NCBI GenBank assembly: GCA_937965785.1
Contig: CALCKT010000070.1
Span: 62,001-126,000, forward strand
DNA: 64,000 nucleotides
Source of the DNA: an uncultured Propionibacteriaceae bacterium
GTDB lineage: Bacteria; Actinomycetota; Actinomycetes; Propionibacteriales; Propionibacteriaceae
Direction: 5' to 3'
In this document: positions 1 through 8,508 of the stretch, in pieces
Position numbering within the stretch: the stretch's first letter is position 1
Layout: each line of letters starts with the position of its first letter
Notes under the pieces: generated by a model
What the model was told of the DNA's origin: nothing
Databases searched by the model: none
What the model saw: only the letters and a program-made list of their open reading frames with translations
Program-made: the position numbers and the translations under genes

Positions 1-944
1 TCCTCGCGGCGCAGCCGGGTGGCCTCCCACAGCGCGTACGCCTCCGGGCCGGGCAGGGTGGCGGCGCGGGAGTAGAAGTCGCGTTGCTGGGCGGCCAGGA
101 ACACCCCTCGGGTGGCCTCCACGGCCTCGTCGGCCCTCCGGGTCTCGCGGGCGAAGTAGTAGTAGTGCAGGTATTCGTTCGGCACCGATCCGAGCTGTCG
201 CAGCCACTCGGCGCCGAACAGGCGGCCCTCCTCGAAGGATTCGATCAGGTCGGGGCGCTCCAGCAGCCGCGGCAGCACGTCGTCGCCGTCCACCAGCAGC
301 CGCTGCAACCAGCCCAGGTGGTTGAGCCCGACGTAGTCGAGCCGGACCCGGTCGTCGCCCGCGATCACCCGGGAGGCGGTTCCCGCGGCCACCAGCCCCG
401 CCCCTTCGAGGGTGTCGAGCACGCGCCGGGCCAGGCCGACGGGGGAGTCGCAGATCCCGATCACCCGGTCACCCAGGATCCGGGAACTCACCTCGGTGAT
501 GATCCCGGCCGGGTTGGTGAAATTGATCAGATGGGCCCCGGGAGCCAGCCGGGCGACCGTCTCGGCGATCCGGACGGCGGTGGGGATGCCGCGCAACGCG
601 TAGTCCAGGCCGCCGAAGCCGGTGGTCTCCTGCCCGAGGACCCCGCAGCAGTGGGCGATGGTTTCCTCGGTGGCGCGCCCCTCGGTGCCTCCGACCCGGA
701 TGGCGCTGAAGACGAAATCGGTGCCGGTCACGGCCTCCTCCAGGTCCCGCGCCACCTGCACCTCGGGGGCCTTCGGATGGTCCTGTGCCATCGCCTGCAG
801 GATGGAACGGATCACGGCCAGGCGCCCTGCGTCGGTGTCCCAGAGCCTCAGTTCGGTGACCCGGCGGTCGCTCTGGTCGGCCAGCAGGGTACGGAACATC
901 AACGGCACGCGGAAACCACCGCCACCTAGAAGGGTCAGTTTCAC
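1..944 (-). CDS. GH4 family 6-phospho-glycosidase (3' end outside window)
   Basis: Predicted NAD+- and Mn2+-dependent glycoside hydrolase family 4 enzyme, most like 6-phospho-beta-glucosidase, hydrolysing phosphorylated disaccharides in the cytoplasm. I translated this frame directly. The N-terminus is a Rossmann start (KLTLLGGGG, residues 2-10). NFTNPAG lies near residues 141-147, and Cys165 in GICDSP and the His of LNHLGW (about 209) match the family's metal ligands. The GTG start overlaps the upstream regulator's stop as GTGA, so the two are translationally coupled. About 314 codons are inside the window, and a full protein would be about 420-450. GH4 also contains 6-phospho-alpha-glucosidases, so the anomeric preference is inferred. 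Confidence 0.85.
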   Translation of the reverse strand, partial: MKLTLLGGGGFRVPLMFRTLLADQSDRRVTELRLWDTDAGRLAVIRSILQAMAQDHPKAPEVQVARDLEEAVTGTDFVFSAIRVGGTEGRATEETIAHCCGVLGQETTGFGGLDYALRGIPTAVRIAETVARLAPGAHLINFTNPAGIITEVSSRILGDRVIGICDSPVGLARRVLDTLEGAGLVAAGTASRVIAGDDRVRLDYVGLNHLGWLQRLLVDGDDVLPRLLERPDLIESFEEGRLFGAEWLRQLGSVPNEYLHYYYFARETRRADEAVEATRGVFLAAQQRDFYSRAATLPGPEAYALWEATRLRRE

Positions 945-1699
945 GGGTGCAGCACCTCCGTTGGCAGGGTGGGGAATGAAGCGGGCAGGGGACGGTCGGT
1001 GACCAGCAGGTCCACGTCGCCGACGTCGATGGCGTTGTAGGCGCCGATCCCCGGGAACTTTTCGTGGTCGGCGACGAGGATCACCCGGGAGGCCTGCCGG
1101 CGGGCGGTGAGTTTGATCTCGCGGCCCCTCGGGTCGGTGTCGCGCACGACGGCGCGCTCGCCGATGCCGGAGCAGCCGAGCACCGCGACGTCGATCTGGA
1201 GGTTGGCGATCTCGGCTGTCGTGGTGGCCCCCTGGACGGACATGTACTCGCGATTGACGTGCCCGCCCAGCATGATCAGTTCGGTTCCGGGGCCGGTGAC
1301 CAGCAGGTCGGCGATGCGCAACGAGTTCGTCACCACGGTCAGGTCGTGTTCCAGCAGTTTCTCCGCCACGCGGTAGGTGGTGGTTCCGGCCTCCAGGAAA
1401 ACGGTGCTGCCCGGCGCGATCCGCCGGGTGACCAGCTCGGCTATCGCGCGTTTGCCATCGTCGCCGCGGGCGAGCACCTCGTCGAAGGGGTCGTCCACCT
1501 TCTCCGCCAGGGGGTTCTCGGAGGCCAGCCGGGCCCCTCCGAAGACCCGCACGATCAACCCCAGGGCGCTCAGCTCATCGAGGTCCCGGCGCACGGTGGC
1601 GGCCGAGGCCTTGAGTGCCTCGGCCAGGGTGGCGGTGCTGGCCACCTGGTGTTCGCGCAGCTGCTCCAGGAGAGCGCGCTGACGAGCCTCTTTGATCAC
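941..1699 (-). CDS. DeoR-family transcriptional regulator
   Basis: A 252-residue DeoR-type repressor. The N-terminal winged helix-turn-helix (about residues 5-57) carries the usual RQRALLEQL start and the ATVRRDLDEL recognition helix. The remainder is the sugar-phosphate-isomerase-like effector domain with EAGTTTY and VTNSLRIA stretches that bind phosphorylated sugars. It is the first gene of a two-gene operon with the GH4 enzyme and diverges from the sugar ABC importer, so it probably represses both transcripts and is released by a sugar phosphate. The upstream 160 bp hold the candidate operator. Family assignment is firm; the ligand is not known. Confidence 0.9.
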   Translation of the reverse strand: MIKEARQRALLEQLREHQVASTATLAEALKASAATVRRDLDELSALGLIVRVFGGARLASENPLAEKVDDPFDEVLARGDDGKRAIAELVTRRIAPGSTVFLEAGTTTYRVAEKLLEHDLTVVTNSLRIADLLVTGPGTELIMLGGHVNREYMSVQGATTTAEIANLQIDVAVLGCSGIGERAVVRDTDPRGREIKLTARRQASRVILVADHEKFPGIGAYNAIDVGDVDLLVTDRPLPASFPTLPTEVLHP

Positions 1700-1756
1700 G
1701 GCACAAATCTACAATCCACCCCGACCAGTCGCAACAAATTTGAACATCAATGATCT

Positions 1757-1795
1757 TTCGTGAGCATTGACACGCATTCGTGTGCGCCCTAGCCT
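1757..1795 (+). promoter_or_regulatory. Promoter and candidate DeoR operator of the sugar ABC operon
   Basis: TTGACA at 1767-1772 and TAGCCT at 1790-1795 are 17 bp apart and face the solute-binding-protein gene. The hexamer TTCGTG occurs at 1757-1762 and 1777-1782, exactly 20 bp (two helical turns) apart, bracketing the -35 box. CACG/CGTG at 1771-1774 and 1779-1782 also form a small palindrome. This is a plausible site for the divergent DeoR protein; operator identity is inferred from position. Confidence 0.55.
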
Positions 1796-1858
1796 TGCCT
1801 GCGTCCGAGCCTCAAAGACGCGGGCGAGGCAGGTTCAACCCATCCCTAGGAGACTGAA

Positions 1859-3160
1859 ATGCTCACCGAACCAATCACACGACGCGGTGTGATCGCCTTG
1901 GGCGGTATCGCATCGTTGGCCGCTGTCCTGAGCGGCTGTTCCACCGCTCCTGCCGGTTCGGGGGACGCGGCCAGCGGGGACGGTGCGCAGCTGGTGCTGT
2001 GGACCTGGCCCGAGGGGTTCTCGGCCAAGGTCATCGACTCCGTCACCAAGGCCTTCCCGGGTGTTTCCCTGCGGCAGGACGTCATCGGCGGTGACTTCAA
2101 ACAGAAACTCACCACCACCTTCCAGGCCGGCTCCGGGTTGCCGGCGATCACCGGCGTGAAGGGGGAGGACATCGCCTTCTTCGCGTCCCAGCCGGATTTC
2201 TTCACCGACCTCAACACGCTGGGCGCCGATTCCCGCAAGGGCGAGTTCCTGGACTGGAAATGGGCCCAGGCCACGACGGCCGACGGCAGGCAGCTGGGCA
2301 TCCCGATCGACATCGGTCCCACCGCCCTGTTCTACCGCTTCGATGTCTTCGAGAAGCTGGGACTGCCCCACGAACCCGAGGCCCTGGCGGCCGCCATCCG
2401 CACCTGGGACGAGTACTTCAACCTGGGTGTCGAGATGGTGGGCAAGGAAGCGGGAACCTTCCTGGTGCGTGACCTCGCCACCATCTTCGAGACGGTGGTG
2501 AAGCAGACGGGAAAGAACTTCGTCGACTCGTCCGGGAAGTTCATCGGCGCCGAGGACCACGTCCGCTCCGCCTGGAACACCGCGGTCAAGGCCCACACCC
2601 TCGGGATAAACGCCGGAACCAAACCGGACACCCCCGACACCCAGGCCGCGGTCGCGGCCGGGAAACTGCCCGCCGACATCGGGGCCTCCTGGCACCTGTC
2701 CGACCTGATGGTGGACGCCCCCGACACCTCCGGCAAGTGGCACGTCTGTGCGCATCCCGGTGACGCCACCAACAACGGCGGATCCTTCCTCACCATCCCG
2801 AAGGGCACCGCCGATGCCGCGAAGGCCTTCGAGGTGATCATGCACATCCTGAACGCCGACAACCAGATCGTCGAATACGAGGACAAGGGCAACTTCCCCG
2901 CCAACTCGGCAGCGTTCGCCTCGGAGGCGCTCCACAAGCCGACTGATTTCCTGGGCGGCCAGGTGGGTGCCGAGGTGTTCGCGAAGGCCGCCGAGACCGT
3001 GCGTCCCCTGTACGAACACAAGTTCAACAACACCGTCAGCGGCCCGTTCCGTGCGGAACTGGAGTTGGTGGAGGCCAGCAACAAGGATCCCGAGCAGGCC
3101 TGGAACGACGCCGTTGAGCAGGCCAAACGGCTCGCCGAACAGAACGGTTTGACCCTCTGA
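1859..3160 (+). CDS. Sugar ABC transporter substrate-binding lipoprotein (CUT1 type)
   Basis: Extracytoplasmic solute-binding protein of 433 residues, family 1 (SBP_bac_1). The N-terminus has a twin-arginine-like TRRGVI stretch, a hydrophobic segment and the lipobox LSGC with Cys27, so it should be a membrane-anchored lipoprotein, possibly Tat-exported. The mature part starts the typical LVLWTWPEG strand and ends with helical segments seen in maltose- and cellobiose-binding proteins. AGGAG sits at the right distance before the ATG. Its stop overlaps the first permease start. It diverges from a DeoR regulator and a GH4 hydrolase, pointing to a disaccharide or glycoside ligand; the exact sugar cannot be told from sequence. 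Confidence 0.9.
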   Translation: MLTEPITRRGVIALGGIASLAAVLSGCSTAPAGSGDAASGDGAQLVLWTWPEGFSAKVIDSVTKAFPGVSLRQDVIGGDFKQKLTTTFQAGSGLPAITGVKGEDIAFFASQPDFFTDLNTLGADSRKGEFLDWKWAQATTADGRQLGIPIDIGPTALFYRFDVFEKLGLPHEPEALAAAIRTWDEYFNLGVEMVGKEAGTFLVRDLATIFETVVKQTGKNFVDSSGKFIGAEDHVRSAWNTAVKAHTLGINAGTKPDTPDTQAAVAAGKLPADIGASWHLSDLMVDAPDTSGKWHVCAHPGDATNNGGSFLTIPKGTADAAKAFEVIMHILNADNQIVEYEDKGNFPANSAAFASEALHKPTDFLGGQVGAEVFAKAAETVRPLYEHKFNNTVSGPFRAELELVEASNKDPEQAWNDAVEQAKRLAEQNGLTL

Positions 3161-4098
3161 TGACCCGCCGGCCCCGCACGAAGGCACCCGACCTCGGCAC
3201 ACTCAAGGTGCGGGGCCGGCGCGCGCTGCCGCTCTACGCGGCGGTCTGCCCGTATTACCTGCTGTTCGCCCTGTTCTCGGCCGTTCCCATCCTGTTCACA
3301 GCTTTCATCTCGGTGACGAACTGGAGCGGCCTCGGTGATTTCCAGATCGTCGGTTTGAAGAACTTCGAATACCTGGTGACGGACAAGCTGTTCTGGAAGT
3401 CCTTGGGCAACACCTTGATCCTGTGGGTGATGTCCACCGTGCCGTGCCTCACCCTGGCCACCCTCGTCGCCCTGGCCCTCAACAGCGCCAAACGTTTCTC
3501 CAACACCTACCGGGTGGCCTACCTGCTGCCGAACGTGACCTCGATGGTGGCGATGGGCATCCTGTTCAGCTCGATCTTCTCCAGCAACTTCGGCCTGGCG
3601 AATGCGCTGATCAACGTGATCGGGGTCGGCAACATCCCGTGGCTCCAGACGGAGTGGGGCATCAAAATCGCGATCTCGACGCTGTCGGCGTGGAGTTTCG
3701 TCGGCTACAACGCCCTGATCATTCTCGCGGGCCTGCAGGCCATCCCGAAGGAGATCTACGAGGCCGCGTCCCTGGAGGGTGCGGGCCCGGTGCGGCAGTT
3801 CTTCCACATCACCCTGCCGCTGCTGCGGCCGATCGTGATGTTCGTGACGATCATGTCCACAATCGGTTCGCTCCAGTCGTTCACCGAATCCCAGGTGCTC
3901 ACCAGCTCCAAGGCGGGAAGCGCCGCCGCCAGCGGGGGAGTCGGCAACTCCGGTCTCACCATGGTCATGTACTTCTACTCGGTGGCCTTCCAGGAGAACC
4001 GCTACGGATACGGCGCCGCCATCGCCTGGGGCATTGTCGTGATCGTGACGGTGTTCGCGATCATCAACTTCTTCGCGACGAGGGAGCGCAGGGCATGA
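3160..4098 (+). CDS. Sugar ABC transporter permease (MalF-like)
   Basis: Integral-membrane permease of 312 residues with about six hydrophobic segments and the EAA loop (EAASLEGAGPVRQF) that docks onto the ATPase, followed by TLPLLRP. This is the MalF/UgpA-type half of a CUT1 importer. The ATG overlaps the binding-protein stop as TGATG, and its own stop overlaps the next permease as ATGA, so the three genes form one tightly coupled operon. No ATPase gene follows. In many actinobacteria such importers share a general ATPase of the MsiK type encoded elsewhere, which I infer here. Confidence 0.92.
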   Translation: MTRRPRTKAPDLGTLKVRGRRALPLYAAVCPYYLLFALFSAVPILFTAFISVTNWSGLGDFQIVGLKNFEYLVTDKLFWKSLGNTLILWVMSTVPCLTLATLVALALNSAKRFSNTYRVAYLLPNVTSMVAMGILFSSIFSSNFGLANALINVIGVGNIPWLQTEWGIKIAISTLSAWSFVGYNALIILAGLQAIPKEIYEAASLEGAGPVRQFFHITLPLLRPIVMFVTIMSTIGSLQSFTESQVLTSSKAGSAAASGGVGNSGLTMVMYFYSVAFQENRYGYGAAIAWGIVVIVTVFAIINFFATRERRA

Positions 4099-4937
4099 GC
4101 GGGCAGAGACACCGCCCCTTCAGGCCGGGGAATCTGATGCGGCACCTCTTCCTGATCGCGGGTGCGTTGATCGCGTTCTTCCCGTTCTACTGGATGTTCG
4201 TGCTCTCCACCCACCGCTCCAGCGCCATTCACGAGTTCCCACCGCCGTTGATTCCCGGGGACCGGTTCTGGGAGAACTTCCAGAAGATGACCGGCACCGT
4301 GAACGTGTGGGCCGCGATGATGAACACCTTCATCGTCGCATCGGTGGTCACCTTCGTGGTGCTCTTCCTGGACTCGGTGGCCGCCTTCGCCTTCTCCAAA
4401 TTCTCGTTCCGGGGGAGGGGAATCCTGTTCGGGATCATCATGTTCACGTTCCTGCTGCCCGGGCAGCTGTCCACCATCCCGCTGTTCCTGGTGATGAGCC
4501 AGATCGGCTGGGTGGGCAAACTGCAGGCGGTGATGTTCCCGGCCTTCGCGAACGCCTTCGGGATCTTCTGGTTGCGGCAGTACTTCACCAGCGCCGTGCA
4601 CGTCGAACTGATCGAGGCAGCCACCATGGACGGTTGCGGATTCTTCCGGCAGTACCTCCATGTCGCGCTGCCCGCGGCCCGTCCCGCCCTGGCCTTCCTC
4701 GGGATCTTCACGTTCATCGGTTCCTGGAACGACTTCCTGTGGCCGCTGATCGTGCTGAACAACCCCAACCAGCTCACCCTCCAGGTGGTGCTCTCGCAGC
4801 TCCAGACCGCCCACGGCACCGATTACGGAATGGTGATGATGGGTGCGTTCATCGCGGTCGTGCCGCTGCTGTTGATCTTCGTGGCGGGCAGCCGCCAGTT
4901 CCTGAGCGGCCTCACCGAGGGCGCGGTCAAGATGTGA
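4095..4937 (+). CDS. Sugar ABC transporter permease (MalG-like)
   Basis: Second permease half of the importer, 280 residues from the coupled ATG. The open frame continues upstream inside the previous gene, but the ATGA overlap and the normal MalG-type N-terminus (GQRHRPFRPGN followed by a first membrane helix FLIAGALIAFFPFYWMFVL) fix this start. The EAA loop is present as IEAATMDGCGFFRQY with LPAARP after it, and the end is the usual short cytoplasmic tail (LTEGAVKM). It partners the upstream permease and needs an ATPase from elsewhere. The operon ends at a strong hairpin shared with the convergent ilvE gene. Confidence 0.92.
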   Translation: MSGQRHRPFRPGNLMRHLFLIAGALIAFFPFYWMFVLSTHRSSAIHEFPPPLIPGDRFWENFQKMTGTVNVWAAMMNTFIVASVVTFVVLFLDSVAAFAFSKFSFRGRGILFGIIMFTFLLPGQLSTIPLFLVMSQIGWVGKLQAVMFPAFANAFGIFWLRQYFTSAVHVELIEAATMDGCGFFRQYLHVALPAARPALAFLGIFTFIGSWNDFLWPLIVLNNPNQLTLQVVLSQLQTAHGTDYGMVMMGAFIAVVPLLLIFVAGSRQFLSGLTEGAVKM

Positions 4938-4970
4938 CATGGTGTACCGACTCCGGCCGGTACACCATGT
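4937..4970. terminator. 13-bp perfect hairpin between convergent genes
   Basis: ACATGGTGTACCG at 4937-4949 is perfectly complementary to 4958-4970 with an 8-nt loop. It begins at the stop codon of the permease and lies 12 bp from the ilvE stop. There is no U-tract, so it is either a bidirectional U-less terminator or an mRNA 3'-end stabiliser. Confidence 0.6.
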
Positions 4971-4981
4971 CGACGTGTTCC

Positions 4982-6064
4982 TCAGACGATGCGGTGCATC
5001 CAGCCGTACGGGTCGGGGCGCCGCCCGTACTGGATCTCGGTGAGCTGCCGGCGCAGGTCGAGTGTCGTCGCGCCCGGTTGCCCGTCCGCCACGGTGTGGG
5101 TGCCTTCCGGGTCGGTGAAGCTGGCCACCGGGGTGATGATGGCCGCGGTGCCGCAGGCGAAGACCTCGCGGATGCTGCCGTCGTCGATACCGCGGAAGAG
5201 TTCCTGCTGCGAGAGACGGCGTTCCTCGACGGCCAGACCCGCATCGGCCGCGAGCCGCAGGACCGCGGAGCGGGTCACGCCCTCCAGGATCGAGTCCGTG
5301 AGCGCCGGGGTGATCACGCGGCCGTTCGTGGTGACGGCGAACAGGTTCATGCCACCCAGTTCCTCGACGTAGCGGTGCTCCACCGCGTCGAGGAAGGCGA
5401 CCTGGCTGCACCCGGCCGCCTCGGCCTCCTGCTGGGCCACCATCGAGGCGGCGTAGTTCCCGCCGCACTTGGCGAAACCCGTTCCGCCGGGAGCGGCCCG
5501 GCTGAAGTCGCGGGAGACCCAGATCTTGACCGGCTGCACCCCGGAACCACCGAAATAGGCCCCGGAGGGGCTCGCGATGACCGCGTAGGTGACCGAGGTC
5601 GACGGCTTGACCGCCAGGAAGGCCGAACGGGCGAACATGAAGGGCCTCAGGTACAGGCTCTGCTCCGCCCCGCGCGGCACCCAGTCCCGGTCCACCTCCA
5701 CGAGACGGTCGATGCCGGTCAGGAAGTCGTCGACGCCGAGTTCGGGCAGCGCCAGGCGACGTGCCGAACGCTGGAACCGGGTGGCGTTGACATCGGCGCG
5801 GAACCGCCAGATGGAACCGTCCTCGTGGGCGTAGGCCTTCAAACCCTCGAACGCCTCCTGGGCGTAGTGGAACACCGCCGAGGCCGGGTCGAGGGTGAAC
5901 GGGGCGTAGCCGACGATCCGGTGGTCGTGCCAGCCGCGTTCCGGATCCCAGTCGATCAGGACCATGTGGTCGCTGAAGTTCGACCCGAACCCGGGGGAGG
6001 CGAGGATCGCCTCGCGTTCGGACTGCGACCTGCGGGTGGCGGGTTCCAGGCGGAAATCAGCCAT
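4982..6064 (-). CDS. ilvE: Branched-chain amino acid aminotransferase
   Basis: PLP-dependent fold-type IV aminotransferase of 360 residues that makes leucine, isoleucine and valine from their 2-oxo acids, with glutamate as donor, in the cytoplasm. The PLP lysine is Lys199 in GTGFAKCGGNYAAS. HYAQEAFEGLKAY (about 66-78) and the C-terminal EVFACGTAAIITPV are typical of the IlvE II subgroup common in actinobacteria. GGAGA lies at good spacing before the ATG. It stands alone, convergent with the sugar operon and divergent from the TRIC-like gene. Length and motifs are normal for the family. Confidence 0.95.
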   Translation of the reverse strand: MADFRLEPATRRSQSEREAILASPGFGSNFSDHMVLIDWDPERGWHDHRIVGYAPFTLDPASAVFHYAQEAFEGLKAYAHEDGSIWRFRADVNATRFQRSARRLALPELGVDDFLTGIDRLVEVDRDWVPRGAEQSLYLRPFMFARSAFLAVKPSTSVTYAVIASPSGAYFGGSGVQPVKIWVSRDFSRAAPGGTGFAKCGGNYAASMVAQQEAEAAGCSQVAFLDAVEHRYVEELGGMNLFAVTTNGRVITPALTDSILEGVTRSAVLRLAADAGLAVEERRLSQQELFRGIDDGSIREVFACGTAAIITPVASFTDPEGTHTVADGQPGATTLDLRRQLTEIQYGRRPDPYGWMHRIV

Positions 6065-6255
6065 TGTTGTCTCCTTCGGTGTTCAGGCGCAGCGGCCCAT
6101 GCCGCCGGTGACGTCGATGCCGGGCCATCCGGTCTCCTCGTTTCAGGACGCGTCTGTTCCGGAGCTGCTCCCCGGGCGGGAGCCTACACCTCGTTATTTC
6201 CGGAGGAATGGAAAGCGTCCACATACAAGATCCCGGGCGATTAAACTTTCCGACC

Positions 6256-6897
6256 GTGGTTTGGGATCTGGAGATACTGGCCCGATGGGGGATATCGGTG
6301 GCGGGAGTGGTGGCTTTCGCGGCATCCGGGGCCCTGGAGGCGAAACGCCGGGACCTGGACGGCGTGGGTGTCATCACGCTCGCGTGCTGCACCGCAGTGG
6401 GCGGCGGTGTGATCCGCGACCTCCTGATCGGCGCCGTTCCCGTGGCGGCCCTGGTGGATCTCTGGATGATGGGTCTGTCGGTGCTGACGGCGGTGGTCGT
6501 GATGCTGCTCGTGCACACCGGGCGGCGGCTGCGGATACCGCTGCTGCTGTGCGACGCGGTGGGGCTCGGCCTGTTCACCGTCGACGGGGCGCTGAAGGGA
6601 CTGTCCTTCGGGTTGCATCCCGCCGCGGCCACGCTGACCGGGGTGGTCACCGGAGTGGGCGGCGGCATCCTCCGGGACGTCCTGGCCAGCGAGGTGCCGC
6701 TCGTCTTCCGTCGCCGTTCCCCCTTCTACGTCGTGGCGGCCCTGCTCGGCAGCGGGTTGATCGTCTGGCTCGCCACCATTGGCTGGGCCGGCGGGATCGG
6801 GATGTTCGGCACCGCGGCGCTGATCTTCATCATCCGGATGACGGGGCTCCGCTACGGCTGGCACATACCGAACGGGCGCGGCCGGGGCAGGGCGTAG
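6256..6897 (+). CDS. TRIC cation channel family (UPF0126) membrane protein
   Basis: Membrane protein of about 213 residues made of two repeated halves, each with a glycine-rich GGGxxRDxL motif (GGGVIRDLLIG and GGGILRDVLAS). These repeats are the hallmark of the bacterial TRIC/UPF0126 family, trimeric potassium-permeable channels, with about seven helices. I chose the GTG at 6256 because TAAACT at 6242-6247 lies 8 nt upstream, as in leaderless genes. An ATG at 6208 in the same frame would add 16 residues, but its GGAGG is almost touching the start codon. Ion selectivity and physiological role are not established for most bacterial members. Confidence 0.8.
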   Translation: MVWDLEILARWGISVAGVVAFAASGALEAKRRDLDGVGVITLACCTAVGGGVIRDLLIGAVPVAALVDLWMMGLSVLTAVVVMLLVHTGRRLRIPLLLCDAVGLGLFTVDGALKGLSFGLHPAAATLTGVVTGVGGGILRDVLASEVPLVFRRRSPFYVVAALLGSGLIVWLATIGWAGGIGMFGTAALIFIIRMTGLRYGWHIPNGRGRGRA

Positions 6898-6943
6898 CTG
6901 GTACCCGGAAACCCCGTGATCCGCCCGTCCCGCAGGCGCGCGA

Positions 6944-6975
6944 TAGACTCGCCGCCTGAGAACAAACTGGGAGGA
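6944..6975 (+). promoter_or_regulatory. guaB -10 box and ribosome-binding site
   Basis: TAGACT at 6944-6949 resembles an actinobacterial -10 element, and GGAGGA at 6970-6975 precedes the GTG start of guaB by 8 nt. The implied leader is about 25 nt, too short for a riboswitch. Confidence 0.45.
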
Positions 6976-6983
6976 ACAACCTC

Positions 6984-8498
6984 GTGGCGAATCTGACCCC
7001 CTCCGGCGTACCGGCCCCCTTCGAGGCGCTGGGACTGACCTTCGACGACGTGCTGCTCCAGCCCAACGAATCGGACGTCATCCCATCAGAGGCGGCGACC
7101 GACACCTGGTTCAGCCGCAACATCCGGTTGAATGTTCCCCTGTCGTCGGCGGCCATGGACACCGTCACGGAGACCCGCATGGCCATCTCCATGGCCCGGG
7201 AGGGCGGCATCGGCATCCTGCACCGCAACCTGTCCATCGACGACCAGGCGCACATGGTGGACCAGGTGAAACGCTCGGAGGCCGGGATGGTCACCCAGCC
7301 TGTGACCATCGGACCCGGGGCCAGTATCCAGGAGGTGGACGAGGTCTGCGCCCAGTACCGCGTCTCCGGGCTGCCCGTGGTGGACGACGACGGGATGCTG
7401 CTCGGGATCATCACCAACCGTGACCTGCGTTTCGAGGAGGACGGCACCCGCCCCGTGAGCGAGGTCATGACGAAGATGCCCCTGGTCACCGCGCCCGTCG
7501 GCATCTCCAACGACGACGCCCTGGCGCTGCTGGCGAAGAACAAGATCGAGAAACTGCCCATCGTCGACTCGTGGGGCAGACTCAAGGGCTTGATCACCCT
7601 CAAGGATTTCGTCAAGGCCGACAAATATCCCAACGCCGCCAAGGACGACGCCGGCAGGCTCCGGGTGGGTGCGGCCGTCGGTTTCTTCGGTGACGCCTGG
7701 GAGCGGGCCATGGCCCTGGTGGAGCAGGGGGTGGACTGCGTCATCGTCGACACCGCCCATGGCCACTCCCGTGGCGTGGTCGACATGATCCGACGCATCA
7801 AGGCCGACCCGGCCGCCGCCGGGGTGGATGTCATCGGCGGCAACGTCGCCACCTACGCCGGGGCCCGGGCGCTCGTCGAGGCGGGGGCCGACGGGGTGAA
7901 GGTCGGCGTCGGACCGGGTTCGATCTGCACCACCCGTGTGGTGGCGGGGGTCGGGGTGCCGCAGGTCACCGCCATCCACGACGCGGCCCGCGCCGCCAGG
8001 CCCCACGGTGTGCCGGTCATCGGGGATGGTGGCCTCCAGTACTCCGGTGACATCGCCAAGGCCATCGTCGCGGGGGCCAACTCGGTGATGCTCGGGTCGC
8101 TGCTGGCCGGTTGCGAGGAAAGCCCAGGGGATCTGGTGTTCATCAACGGCAAACAGTTCAAGACCTACCGTGGCATGGGCTCCCTGGGGGCGATGGCCGC
8201 GCGCGGCCGCAAGGCCTCCTACTCGAAGGACCGCTACTTCCAGGGCGACGTCACCAGCGACGACAAGCTCATCCCCGAGGGCATCGAGGGGCAGGTGGCC
8301 TACCGCGGCCCCTTGGCGGCGGTCGCCTATCAGCTGGTCGGTGGGCTCAGGCAGTCGATGTTCTACTCCGGTGCCCGCACGATCGATGAACTGCAGGAAC
8401 GCGGACGGTTCGTGCGGATCACCGCAGCGGGTCTGCGAGAATCACATCCGCACGACATCCAGCTCACCGCTGAGGCCCCCAACTACTGGTCACGCTGA
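6984..8498 (+). CDS. guaB: IMP dehydrogenase
   Basis: NAD+-dependent IMP dehydrogenase of 504 residues, converting IMP to XMP, the committed step of GMP synthesis. The catalytic loop GPGSICTTR has the nucleophile Cys315. A pair of CBS domains (about residues 105-215) is inserted in the TIM barrel, with VSGLPVVDDDG and KIEKLPIVDSWG cores. The mobile flap RGMGSLGAM is present. The GTG start has a strong GGAGGA. It is followed after 10 bp by a guaB3 paralogue, the order seen in mycobacteria and other actinobacteria. Length and motifs are complete. Confidence 0.97.
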   Translation: MANLTPSGVPAPFEALGLTFDDVLLQPNESDVIPSEAATDTWFSRNIRLNVPLSSAAMDTVTETRMAISMAREGGIGILHRNLSIDDQAHMVDQVKRSEAGMVTQPVTIGPGASIQEVDEVCAQYRVSGLPVVDDDGMLLGIITNRDLRFEEDGTRPVSEVMTKMPLVTAPVGISNDDALALLAKNKIEKLPIVDSWGRLKGLITLKDFVKADKYPNAAKDDAGRLRVGAAVGFFGDAWERAMALVEQGVDCVIVDTAHGHSRGVVDMIRRIKADPAAAGVDVIGGNVATYAGARALVEAGADGVKVGVGPGSICTTRVVAGVGVPQVTAIHDAARAARPHGVPVIGDGGLQYSGDIAKAIVAGANSVMLGSLLAGCEESPGDLVFINGKQFKTYRGMGSLGAMAARGRKASYSKDRYFQGDVTSDDKLIPEGIEGQVAYRGPLAAVAYQLVGGLRQSMFYSGARTIDELQERGRFVRITAAGLRESHPHDIQLTAEAPNYWSR

Positions 8499-8508
8499 CA
8501 GGAAAACG

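Noticed and set aside
84..929. Long plus-strand frame opposite the GH4 gene
   Set aside because: Low-complexity Gly/Pro/Asp/His composition is the typical antisense shadow of a high-GC gene; the minus strand encodes a clear GH4 enzyme.
4002..5468. Long minus frame across the second permease and the ilvE end
   Set aside because: Opposite-strand or other-frame shadow; composition shows no fold and both real genes are unambiguous.
6900..6983. Purine or guanine riboswitch before guaB
   Set aside because: Predicted transcription start leaves only about 25 nt of leader, too short for an aptamer.
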